This document shows positions 30,451 to 36,995 of a DNA stretch of 36,995 bases, in pieces. A model generated the notes under the pieces. It was given only the letters and a program-made list of their open reading frames with translations, made no database searches and was not told the DNA's origin. Within the stretch, counting starts at the first letter, position 1. Each line of letters opens with the position of its first letter. This DNA comes from a virus: the IMG/VR virus record IMGVR_UViG_3300021425_002358, positions 1-36,995 of that record. The stretch is one strand, 5' to 3'. The position numbers and the translations under genes are program-made.

Positions 30451-32245
30451 TAACGTATTAGCACGAATTAACCATACACAGTCTGGTGAGAACCAGTGGG
30501 ACGCTACTTGCCCATGCCGAAACGACGACGACAACCCATCTCTCAGGGTTGCTGTTGGTAAGCAGGGACAAGTTCTAATGAAGTGTCTTCGTGGTGGAGG
30601 ATGCGAACTCGGAGAAATCTGCGAGTCAATCGGTGTGGAAGTCGGAGACCTTTTCCCTAAAGATGCTCCCAAGCCTCAAAAGTCGAAGTTAGACCTTGTT
30701 GACACATACAAGTATTTCTACGAGGACGGCACTCTTGCGATGGAAGTTCTACGCTTCGTAGACGAGCGAGGAAAGAAGACCTTCCGTCAACGTCGCCCAG
30801 ACGAAAACGGTGGATGGAACTGGTCAACTTCAGACATTGAGAAGCCGCTGTACCGTCTTCCTCAAGTCATCTTCGCCAAGGAAGAAGGCCGTCCGATTTA
30901 CGTCGTAGAGGGCGAGAAGGACGTACATAGTTTAGAGTCTCTGGGCAAGACTGCTACCACCAACCCCGGTGGTGCAGGTGCAGAGGGCCAGAACAAGTGG
31001 ATGCCTCATCATACTGAAGCGCTTGCTGGAGCAAATGTTATTGTCATCTGCGACAACGATGAAGCAGGCTACCTGCACGCACGATCAGTTAACAAGATGT
31101 TGACTGACGCTGGATGCACCGTGAAGGTGTTCAAGCCCGGAAAGTACAACGATGTTTCCGATCTGATTGATGCTGGTGAAGAGTTAGCAGATACGCTTAT
31201 ACCGTTTGACACCGCATCAGTTTCTGAAACAGTGGAAACAGAATCGGATACTAGTGCACTACAAGAGTTAATCGACAGTCTGTCAAACTTGCAGGGCCAA
31301 GACATCAGCGAAAGTATTCTGATGGGACGGGTGGCTTCTAGTTTTGATATGTTCATCAGTAGCAAGGATCGCCAGCATGAAGACACTGGTACCCTTGTCG
31401 GTTGGTCAGAATTTCTAGAACGTGACGTTGACCTTTCTTACGACTGGGTTATCCCAAACGTTCTTGAACGACAAGAACGAGTCATTGTTGTCGCCGCCGA
31501 AGGCGCAGGTAAAACTACGCTAGCACGACAGGTTGCGTTGATGTCAGCCGCAGGTATCCATCCGTTCCGCCGTGATGTAATGCCCAAGGTGAGGACGCTA
31601 ATGATCGACTTGGAGAACCCTGAACGCATCATTCAACGAACCTCTGGACGCATCTATGACAAAATTAAGTGGTTCAACAAGCACGAGGATTTAGATGCTC
31701 ATCTTTTGATGAAGCCAGATGGTGTAAACCTGCTAACCTCAAAAGACAAAGCCTTAATCGAAGAGCATGTCGCCACAGTACGTCCAGACATCCTATTCTT
31801 TGGTCCACTCTACAAGTCGTTCATTGACCCCGGTGGGCGAACAGCAGAATCAGTCTCAATCGAAATAGCAAAGTTCCTAGACTACATCCGACACACATAC
31901 AACTGTGCGCTCTGGATTGAGCACCATGCTCCACTAGGCTCAGGCGGTCAGCGAGACCTCCGACCATTCGGTTCAGCCGTATGGTCACGCTGGTCAGAGT
32001 TCGGTCTAGCCCTAGCCCCAGACCCCACTGACCCAGAACTGATTGAGTTCAAGCACTACCGTGGACAGCGAGAAGCCCGAGAATGGCCTGCACTCTGCAA
32101 GCGTGGAGAAACATGGCCATTTGAAGTCGTAGAATTCTCACAATACCAAAATACTGTTGCCCCTCAAGGCTCAGGCCGTTCTGATGAAGAACTTAACGAA
32201 GCATATCAAAACGAAGAATTTGACGACGATGTAACACCTTGGTGA
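30437..32245 (+). CDS. Primase-helicase-like protein (zinc finger, TOPRIM, RecA-like ATPase)
   Basis: 602 residues from ATG at 30437 (GGAGAG before it; a longer frame from 30380 lies inside the upstream gene). N-terminal zinc site C25-x-C27...C50-x5-C56; TOPRIM-type region with IYVVEGEKDVHSLESLG, TNPGGAG and VIVICDNDEAGYLHARSV (about 150-225). The C-terminal half is a RecA-like ATPase of the AAA_25/RepA type: VIVVAAEGAGKTTLARQVA (Walker A), RTLMIDLENPERI, PDILFFGPLYKSF (Walker B) and WIEHHAP. It would unwind DNA and prime the lagging strand. The low-complexity linker (about 255-275) separates the halves. Confidence 0.92.
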   Translation: MQPIDNVLARINHTQSGENQWDATCPCRNDDDNPSLRVAVGKQGQVLMKCLRGGGCELGEICESIGVEVGDLFPKDAPKPQKSKLDLVDTYKYFYEDGTLAMEVLRFVDERGKKTFRQRRPDENGGWNWSTSDIEKPLYRLPQVIFAKEEGRPIYVVEGEKDVHSLESLGKTATTNPGGAGAEGQNKWMPHHTEALAGANVIVICDNDEAGYLHARSVNKMLTDAGCTVKVFKPGKYNDVSDLIDAGEELADTLIPFDTASVSETVETESDTSALQELIDSLSNLQGQDISESILMGRVASSFDMFISSKDRQHEDTGTLVGWSEFLERDVDLSYDWVIPNVLERQERVIVVAAEGAGKTTLARQVALMSAAGIHPFRRDVMPKVRTLMIDLENPERIIQRTSGRIYDKIKWFNKHEDLDAHLLMKPDGVNLLTSKDKALIEEHVATVRPDILFFGPLYKSFIDPGGRTAESVSIEIAKFLDYIRHTYNCALWIEHHAPLGSGGQRDLRPFGSAVWSRWSEFGLALAPDPTDPELIEFKHYRGQREAREWPALCKRGETWPFEVVEFSQYQNTVAPQGSGRSDEELNEAYQNEEFDDDVTPW

Positions 32246-32269
32246 ACTCAGACGATCACATAGTAACAG

Positions 32270-32298
32270 TTGACTAAAAGCCTAAAAGCATATAGTCT
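32270..32298 (+). promoter_or_regulatory. Promoter for the epimerase-ThyX genes
   Basis: TTGACT (32270-32275), 17-base spacer, TAGTCT (32293-32298). The predicted transcript starts near 32305 and carries a long leader with the repeat element and a 14-pair hairpin. Confidence 0.6.
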
Positions 32299-32305
32299 AC
32301 AAATA

Positions 32306-32345
32306 TCGCTTCGCTACCACTAACACCTAGGTATAAGAGGAGCGA
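32306..32345 (+). repeat. Intergenic 17-base repeat element, copy 2
   Basis: CTACCACTAACACCTAG (32314-32330) equals copy 1. TCGCT (32311-32315) pairs with AGCGA (32341-32345). Relative to copy 1 there is one base missing before and one extra G after the block, then TAT in both. Confidence 0.6.
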
Positions 32346-32346
32346 C

Positions 32347-32381
32347 GACTGGCCTTCAGATCAATACTCTGGAGGCCAGTC
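32347..32381 (+). promoter_or_regulatory. 14-pair leader hairpin
   Basis: GACTGGCCT (32347-32355) pairs with AGGCCAGTC (32373-32381), then T-G wobble and CAGA/TCTG, seven-base loop. No T-run follows, so it is not a normal terminator; the ribosome site AAGGAG begins nine bases later. May protect the message or control it with the element upstream. Confidence 0.6.
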
Positions 32382-32399
32382 TCATATTTAAGGAGAAAA

Positions 32400-33425
32400 A
32401 TGAACAAGCGAGTACTACTGACAGGCGGACTAGGATTTATCGGTTCACACACAGTAGAGCATTGGCTAAAGACCACCGACTGGGACATTGTTGTCTTAGA
32501 CTCTCTTCGATTCGCAGGACGGGTAGAACGCCTACTAGATATCGAAGCATACGACCCCAAGAGAGTGACCCCACTATGGCACGATCTTAGGGCACCTCTC
32601 CACGACCAAATCAAGCGACAAATCGGTGAAATAGATTATATCGTTAACATGGCATCCGACTCTCATGTAGATCGTTCCATCACCGAACCCATTGACTTTG
32701 TACAAAACAATGTAAGCCTAGCACTAAACATGTTGGAGTACGCACGAAACGTGCAGCCAGAAAAGTTTATCCAAGTGTCAACAGACGAAGTGTACGGCCC
32801 AGCACCAGTCGGACACGACCATGTGGAAGGAGAACCGCATCGCCCCTCCAATCCGTACTCGGCCTCAAAGTCTGCACAGGAAGCAATCGCATTCTCCTAC
32901 TGGAGAACCTACAATGTTCCGGTGTACATCACAAACACCATGAACAACTTCGGGGAACGCCAACACCCCGAAAAGTATGTACCTATGGTAATCAACAAGA
33001 TTTGCAACGGTGAAGAAATCCAAGTCCACAGCCGTCCGAACGAAAACGGCGACTGGACTATTGGATCACGAGTATGGCTACACGCCCGCAACCATGCCGA
33101 CGCCGTTCAATACATACTACAGAATATTGACCACCAGCGATATGTGAACAGCGACGTAACTCCTGATGTTCAACGGTACAACGTGTCAGGTGAAAAAGAA
33201 ATCGACAACTTACAAATTGTAAACATGATCAGCGACATCGTTGGAACACCCGCAAACTATAAACTAGTTGACTACCACTCTAGTCGCCCCGGACACGACT
33301 TGCGATACTCGCTCAACGGTGATAAACTTAGGAACGCTGGCTGGACAGCGCCAATGAGCGTAGAAGAGTCATTTGAAAAAACAGTAAACTGGACACTCAA
33401 CCACCCGGAGTGGTTAATCGGCTAA
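32400..33425 (+). CDS. NAD-dependent sugar-nucleotide dehydratase/epimerase (RmlB-like)
   Basis: 341 residues, extended SDR family: NAD-binding TGGLGFIGSH (residues 8-17), VNMASDSHVDRSI, the VSTDEVYGPA segment and catalytic NPYSASKSAQE (Y-x3-K). This pattern and length fit dTDP-glucose 4,6-dehydratase (RmlB) most closely; UDP-GlcNAc 4,6-dehydratases are an alternative. It makes a 4-keto-6-deoxy sugar nucleotide that the glycosyltransferases on the minus strand could use. AAGGAG before the ATG. Confidence 0.92.
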   Translation: MNKRVLLTGGLGFIGSHTVEHWLKTTDWDIVVLDSLRFAGRVERLLDIEAYDPKRVTPLWHDLRAPLHDQIKRQIGEIDYIVNMASDSHVDRSITEPIDFVQNNVSLALNMLEYARNVQPEKFIQVSTDEVYGPAPVGHDHVEGEPHRPSNPYSASKSAQEAIAFSYWRTYNVPVYITNTMNNFGERQHPEKYVPMVINKICNGEEIQVHSRPNENGDWTIGSRVWLHARNHADAVQYILQNIDHQRYVNSDVTPDVQRYNVSGEKEIDNLQIVNMISDIVGTPANYKLVDYHSSRPGHDLRYSLNGDKLRNAGWTAPMSVEESFEKTVNWTLNHPEWLIG

Positions 33426-33435
33426 AGGAGCAAAC

Positions 33436-34110
33436 ATGGAACTAGACGTATTAGACAACGGATTTATCCGGCTTGACGCATCATGCGCAGACGACCTTAG
33501 CGTAGTCAACGCAGCACGAGTAAGTTTTGGAATTCAAAGTGAAGAACTCAGCGAAAAAGACAAGGGCCTCATCGGCTTCCTCATGAGAGAAAAGCACGGA
33601 ACCCCATTTGAACACAACTTCTTCAGGTTCCACATCAAAGCCCCAATCTTCGTAGTGCGAGAATGGTTCCGTCACCGCATTGGCTGGTCATACAACGAAT
33701 ACTCGGGACGCTACTCCCAAATGATGACCGAAGCCTACATTCCTAACGGAGAACAAATGCGGACACAAGTAGGTAAGCCCGGAGCCTACACATTTGAACC
33801 AATGGAAAACTATCAGTTCTCCCAAGACCGGATCAAAATGTCATACTACGCAAGTTTCCATGCATACGAAAAACTTTTAGAAGAAGGCGTAGCCAAAGAA
33901 GTAGCACGCATGGTACTGCCAGTAGCCACCTACAGCGAATTTTACGCAACAACAAACGCACGGGCACTCATGAACTTCATCAACCTACGAGGCGACGAAA
34001 CCGCCCAATGGGAAATCCAGCAATACGCACACGCACTAGAACACTTCTTCCAAGGAGCCATGCCTGTCACGCATTCTCACTTTGTGGAAAACGGACGGGT
34101 AGCACCCTAA
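33436..34110 (+). CDS. thyX: FAD-dependent thymidylate synthase ThyX
   Basis: 224 residues with the ThyX signature RHRIGWSYNEYSGRYS (79-94). The spacing between RHR and the downstream Ser has one residue more than the textbook RHRx7S, a variation I have seen in other ThyX proteins. Converts dUMP to dTMP with methylene-tetrahydrofolate and NADPH. KHGTPFEHNFFRFHIKAPIFVVREWF (53-78) and the C-terminal NLRGDETAQWEIQQYAHALEHFF also match. TAAAGGAGCAAAC before the ATG. Works with thymidine kinase and MazG on the thymidine pool. Confidence 0.96.
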   Translation: MELDVLDNGFIRLDASCADDLSVVNAARVSFGIQSEELSEKDKGLIGFLMREKHGTPFEHNFFRFHIKAPIFVVREWFRHRIGWSYNEYSGRYSQMMTEAYIPNGEQMRTQVGKPGAYTFEPMENYQFSQDRIKMSYYASFHAYEKLLEEGVAKEVARMVLPVATYSEFYATTNARALMNFINLRGDETAQWEIQQYAHALEHFFQGAMPVTHSHFVENGRVAP

Positions 34111-34132
34111 CCGAATGTGCTAAACTAATTGC

Positions 34133-35107
34133 ATGAGCGAAATAACGATTATCGACAACTACGAATACAAAGGTGAACGCACAGACACCGCCGAATTTTA
34201 CGAAAAATACGGCTTTGCGATCATCCCCAACGCTGTACCCGACGAGTCACTAGACATGTACGGGGAACGATGGGACGCCGAATTCGATACACCCGAAAAC
34301 CCACACTTCATGGGATGGGAAGACGACAAAGCGTACATGCACGTCCCCGAACTGAAAGAAGTGCTCTGCCACAAAGGCGTAAACGACTTCTTTAAAGAAA
34401 TCGACGTTGCCGTAGCGCTCCACGTCACCAAAACACGGATGACCGTACAACACACCGGATGGCACATTGACGCAAACCACCCACACGAAGCAGCACCACA
34501 AAACTACGTCGGAGGTATGGTAGCATTAGGTGACTGCAACGAAGAAAACGGCGCAATCGAAGCAATCCCCGGATCACACAAATGGGACCTAAACTATCGT
34601 GAACGGTTTTCAGTCCACTCCACACCAGACGGCAAAGGACACGTACCGTCCACAGAATTTGAAGACTACCGTCAACAAATCGACGCCCCAATCGTGCAAC
34701 TCCACGCCCGCCGAGGCGACCTACAAGTATGGCACGGACGCTCAGTACACCGAGCCGCCCAACCCACACAAAACGGCACCAAACGACCAGCAGTCGTAGC
34801 ACACTGGTGCAACCGGCTCGTAGCCGAATCAGAAGTAGAAAAAGCAGGAGGACACGTCCCATACGAAATCATGGCAGACGACCTCCTCACCAACAAATCA
34901 AACTCCAACGAACACTTCTTCCAACGCTGGGGAAACGACGGCGGATTCTACTACCCCAACTGCACAATCACCCGCACATGGCTCAGCAGAAATCACCCAG
35001 AAATCCCCTACGACAAAGTACTATGGGAAGAACTCCCCTCATACGGCATCAGCCACGACGACGGCGACCCCCTCCTGCTACTACCAGACGGCGGCGGCAA
35101 CTACTAA
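34133..35107 (+). CDS. Phytanoyl-CoA dioxygenase-like (PhyH) 2OG oxygenase
   Basis: 324 residues. Iron ligands H111 and D113 (WHIDANHP), distal H206 (SVHRAAQPT) and a likely 2-oxoglutarate Arg218 (KRPAVVAHW). NGAIEAIPGSHKWD is a family hallmark. PhyH proteins hydroxylate diverse small molecules or, in phages, occasionally nucleosides and sugars; substrate unclear. It is leaderless: TAAACT-6-ATG, no Shine-Dalgarno. A second 2OG oxygenase (8871-9434) is of a different subfamily. Coding strand is already poor in G. Confidence 0.9.
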   Translation: MSEITIIDNYEYKGERTDTAEFYEKYGFAIIPNAVPDESLDMYGERWDAEFDTPENPHFMGWEDDKAYMHVPELKEVLCHKGVNDFFKEIDVAVALHVTKTRMTVQHTGWHIDANHPHEAAPQNYVGGMVALGDCNEENGAIEAIPGSHKWDLNYRERFSVHSTPDGKGHVPSTEFEDYRQQIDAPIVQLHARRGDLQVWHGRSVHRAAQPTQNGTKRPAVVAHWCNRLVAESEVEKAGGHVPYEIMADDLLTNKSNSNEHFFQRWGNDGGFYYPNCTITRTWLSRNHPEIPYDKVLWEELPSYGISHDDGDPLLLLPDGGGNY

Positions 35108-35109
35108 AT

Positions 35110-35138
35110 TTGCCCACCCCGCTCAACTGTGGTAAACT
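35110..35138 (+). promoter_or_regulatory. Leaderless promoter of the 123-residue gene
   Basis: TTGCCC (35110-35115), 17-base spacer, TAAACT (35133-35138), six bases, ATG at 35145. The end TAAACTAANNGCATG is shared with the gene at 34133 (TAAACT at 34121-34126), where the -35 is poor. Confidence 0.5.
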
Positions 35139-35144
35139 AACCGC

Positions 35145-35516
35145 ATGGAAGCATACGGATTTATCCCCACATACACAGACACAGTAGACTACCTACACGA
35201 AGTGAACCCAGAAGCATTATTCGCAGACGGGCTAGAAGAAGCCTGCATCGGACACACAGAAGTTTACCAAAACGACAAAGACGGCAATGTAAACAGAGTA
35301 GCGCTCGCAGTCTACAGCAAACAAAAAGTCGCCAGCATACTCGTAGAACGAGACAAAATGACCCCCGAAGAAGCCTACGAATACGCAGACTTCAACATCT
35401 ACTCAGCCTACATGGGACCAAACACACCCCTCTTCGTAGACGAAACCTACACCGGATTCAACAGGAAACCCTTCAAAACACAACCCGTACTACCCGAAGA
35501 AATGTACGAACTTTGA
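35145..35516 (+). CDS. Conserved phage hypothetical protein
   Basis: 123 residues: IGHTEVYQNDKDGNVNRVALAVYSKQKVASILVERDKMTPEEAYEYADFNIYSAYMGPNTPLFVDE. I have seen the pattern ALAVYxxxK...MTPEEAxEYxxFNxxxAYxGxxTPxF in other phages near helicase genes, but no function is assigned to it. The stop TTTGA overlaps the TTG that I take as the start of the helicase gene. Compact, acidic, no catalytic motif. Confidence 0.85.
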   Translation: MEAYGFIPTYTDTVDYLHEVNPEALFADGLEEACIGHTEVYQNDKDGNVNRVALAVYSKQKVASILVERDKMTPEEAYEYADFNIYSAYMGPNTPLFVDETYTGFNRKPFKTQPVLPEEMYEL

Positions 35517-36995
35517 AAAGACTCTACCTCAACGGCACAAAACTCGTCCTAGACACACCCTACAACAAAGACGAAGTACAAGCCCTCAAAACATCCTTCC
35601 CCAACGCACGCTGGGACAAAATCAACAAACACTGGACAATACCCCTCGCCGCCCGCAAACGAGCAATCTCCTTCGCCAACTCATGGAACATCGACGTGGA
35701 CGAAGAACTCATCCGCCTACAACTACCAGAACACCCCATAGGCGAAACCACCATCAGACTTGAAAAAGCCATCCTACAAATCGTCGTACCCTACGACACC
35801 CTACAAATCCACGACCTCAAAGCCATCCCCGGCATCAAATGGAACCCCCACCAAAACCACTGGGAAACCCCCTACACCAACGTACACGAACTCATCCAAT
35901 GGGCAGACAAATACAACCACCCCATCCCCGACCACATCCGCACACAAGCCGACATCGAAACCCAAAAAGCCCAACACGCACAAAACCTCACACAAGCCAC
36001 CGACGCCAAAATCACCATACCCAACCTACAACTAGAACTCTACCCCTACCAAAAAGCAGGCGTAGCCTACGCCGCCGAAAAACAACGCACCTTCATCGCA
36101 GACGAAATGGGCCTCGGCAAAAGCATCCAAGCCCTCGCCACCACAGAATACACAAACCAATACCCAGCCCTCATCATCTGCCCCACCAGCCTAACAGAAG
36201 ACTGGAAAACCAAAATCGAACAAGCCCTACCCCACCGCACCATCCAAACCATCGAAGGCCGCAAAACCCCCACACTGACCGAAACCGACTACACCATCAT
36301 CGGCTACCCCAACATCCACGCCCAAAAACAACACCTCAACAACCAACACCACAACACCCTCATCCTAGACGAATCCCACTACTGCAAAAACCCAGACGCA
36401 CAACGCACCAAAGCCGCCAAAAACATCGCCAAAAACATCCCCACCACCGGCAACATCCTCCTCCTCACCGGCACCCCCATCACCAACATGCCAGCCGAAT
36501 ACGCCCCACAACTAGAAATCCTCCAACAAATCGACAACTTCGGAGGCCGCTGGAACTTCTACAAACGATACTGCGGAGCCTACCGAGACAACTGGGGCCA
36601 CTGGCAAATCCACGGCTCAACCAACAACAAAGAACTCCTCAACAAACTACAAACCAACTGCTACATCCGCAGAGAAAAACAACACGTCCTCACCGACCTC
36701 CCACCCATCACCTACAACACCATCCACACCACAATGGACAAAAAACACCGCACCATGTACAACCACGCCCTCAACGACCTACAAGAATGGTACACACAAC
36801 AACAAGAACAACTCGCCATCCAAGAAGGCAACAACCCCACCCAAGCACGAATCCGAGCACACTACGCAACCCAAAACTACGAAAACCTCATCCAACTCAC
36901 CGAACTCAGAAAAATCGCCGCCCAATCCAAAATACCCCACGCCCTAGAATGGATCGAAAACGCAAACACCCAAGGACAAAAAATCGTCATCGCCG
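35513..36995 (+). CDS. SNF2-like helicase (DESH box), cut by the window end
   Basis: About 494 codons, open to the edge. A TTG start at 35513 is the first candidate after the previous stop (no ATG in frame nearby); the start is uncertain. N-terminal ~175 residues contain repeated WDKINKHWTIP and KWNPHQNHWETP units, like the substrate-recognition modules of SMARCAL1/HARP-type proteins. Then YPYQKAGVAYAAEKQ, Walker A ADEMGLGKSIQAL, ALIICPTSLTEDW, TLILDESHYCKNP (DESH, motif II), LLTGTPITN (motif III), and FYKRYCG. The C-terminal helicase lobe lies beyond the window. Strongly biased to C- and A-ending codons, with very little G on this strand. Confidence 0.92.
   Translation, partial: MKRLYLNGTKLVLDTPYNKDEVQALKTSFPNARWDKINKHWTIPLAARKRAISFANSWNIDVDEELIRLQLPEHPIGETTIRLEKAILQIVVPYDTLQIHDLKAIPGIKWNPHQNHWETPYTNVHELIQWADKYNHPIPDHIRTQADIETQKAQHAQNLTQATDAKITIPNLQLELYPYQKAGVAYAAEKQRTFIADEMGLGKSIQALATTEYTNQYPALIICPTSLTEDWKTKIEQALPHRTIQTIEGRKTPTLTETDYTIIGYPNIHAQKQHLNNQHHNTLILDESHYCKNPDAQRTKAAKNIAKNIPTTGNILLLTGTPITNMPAEYAPQLEILQQIDNFGGRWNFYKRYCGAYRDNWGHWQIHGSTNNKELLNKLQTNCYIRREKQHVLTDLPPITYNTIHTTMDKKHRTMYNHALNDLQEWYTQQQEQLAIQEGNNPTQARIRAHYATQNYENLIQLTELRKIAAQSKIPHALEWIENANTQGQKIVIA

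Noticed and set aside
34729-36035. Alternative plus frames (152 and 91 codons) and several minus frames
   Set aside because: G-poor DNA has few stop codons by chance; these lie inside PhyH, the 123-residue gene and the helicase, whose frames have clear motifs.

Overview
The window looks like part of a tailed double-stranded DNA phage genome (class Caudoviricetes) that infects an actinobacterium, most likely an aquatic member of the Acidimicrobiia or a related group. Virion and packaging genes (HK97-type portal, MuF head protein, prohead protease, large terminase) establish the phage. The host inference rests on a WhiB-family protein, on repeated leaderless start sites (a -10 hexamer six or seven bases before ATG, no Shine-Dalgarno), and on a secreted protein with long threonine tracts of the kind common in Acidimicrobiia. 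The host call is inference; no marker in the window proves it.

Layout. Positions 1-6678 (minus) carry the head module: a 52-residue membrane protein, portal, MuF protein, protease, a large acidic repeat protein, and two short genes. The major capsid and tail genes would lie beyond the left edge. The large terminase and a ferredoxin are divergent on the plus strand (6720-8312). A long, tightly overlapping minus-strand block (8309-22469) then reads, in transcription order from the right: WhiB, a small acidic protein, a recombination set (Rad52-like annealing protein, Cas4/RecB-like nuclease), a sugar/surface-glycan set (three glycosyltransferases, FkbM methyltransferases, GDPD-like protein, a HAD-nucleotidyltransferase fusion) with two HNH proteins, a ParB / PAPS-reductase / ParB trio, MazG, DUF932, and a 2OG oxygenase. 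A stretch of about 535 bases without a convincing gene (22470-23004) has its own plus-strand promoter and several hairpins; I propose a noncoding RNA there. RecA (plus) follows. A minus block (24873-28236) has three small membrane proteins (holin candidates) and an 863-residue secreted threonine-rich protein. The right part (28324-36995, mostly plus) carries FmdB-like zinc ribbon, thymidine kinase, SSB, a putative helicase-loader-like protein, primase-helicase, NAD-dependent sugar epimerase/dehydratase, ThyX, a PhyH-type oxygenase and a SNF2-like helicase cut by the window end.

How the parts fit. MazG, thymidine kinase and ThyX adjust nucleotide pools; SSB, primase-helicase, RecA, Rad52-like protein and the RecB-like nuclease replicate and recombine DNA; the sugar genes and two 2OG oxygenases probably modify glycans, proteins or DNA. 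Most striking: (1) the portal gene ends with a canonical -1 slippery heptamer exactly where the MuF frame, which has no good start codon, becomes open, suggesting a frameshifted portal-MuF fusion; (2) the candidate structured RNA beside whiB; (3) a 17-base element present in two intergenic regions, each flanked by pairing arms; (4) a uniform leaderless promoter architecture; (5) the ParB-PAPS reductase-ParB module; and (6) a phage ferredoxin with the Cys-x2-Asp-x2-Cys pattern of Pyrococcus furiosus ferredoxin.
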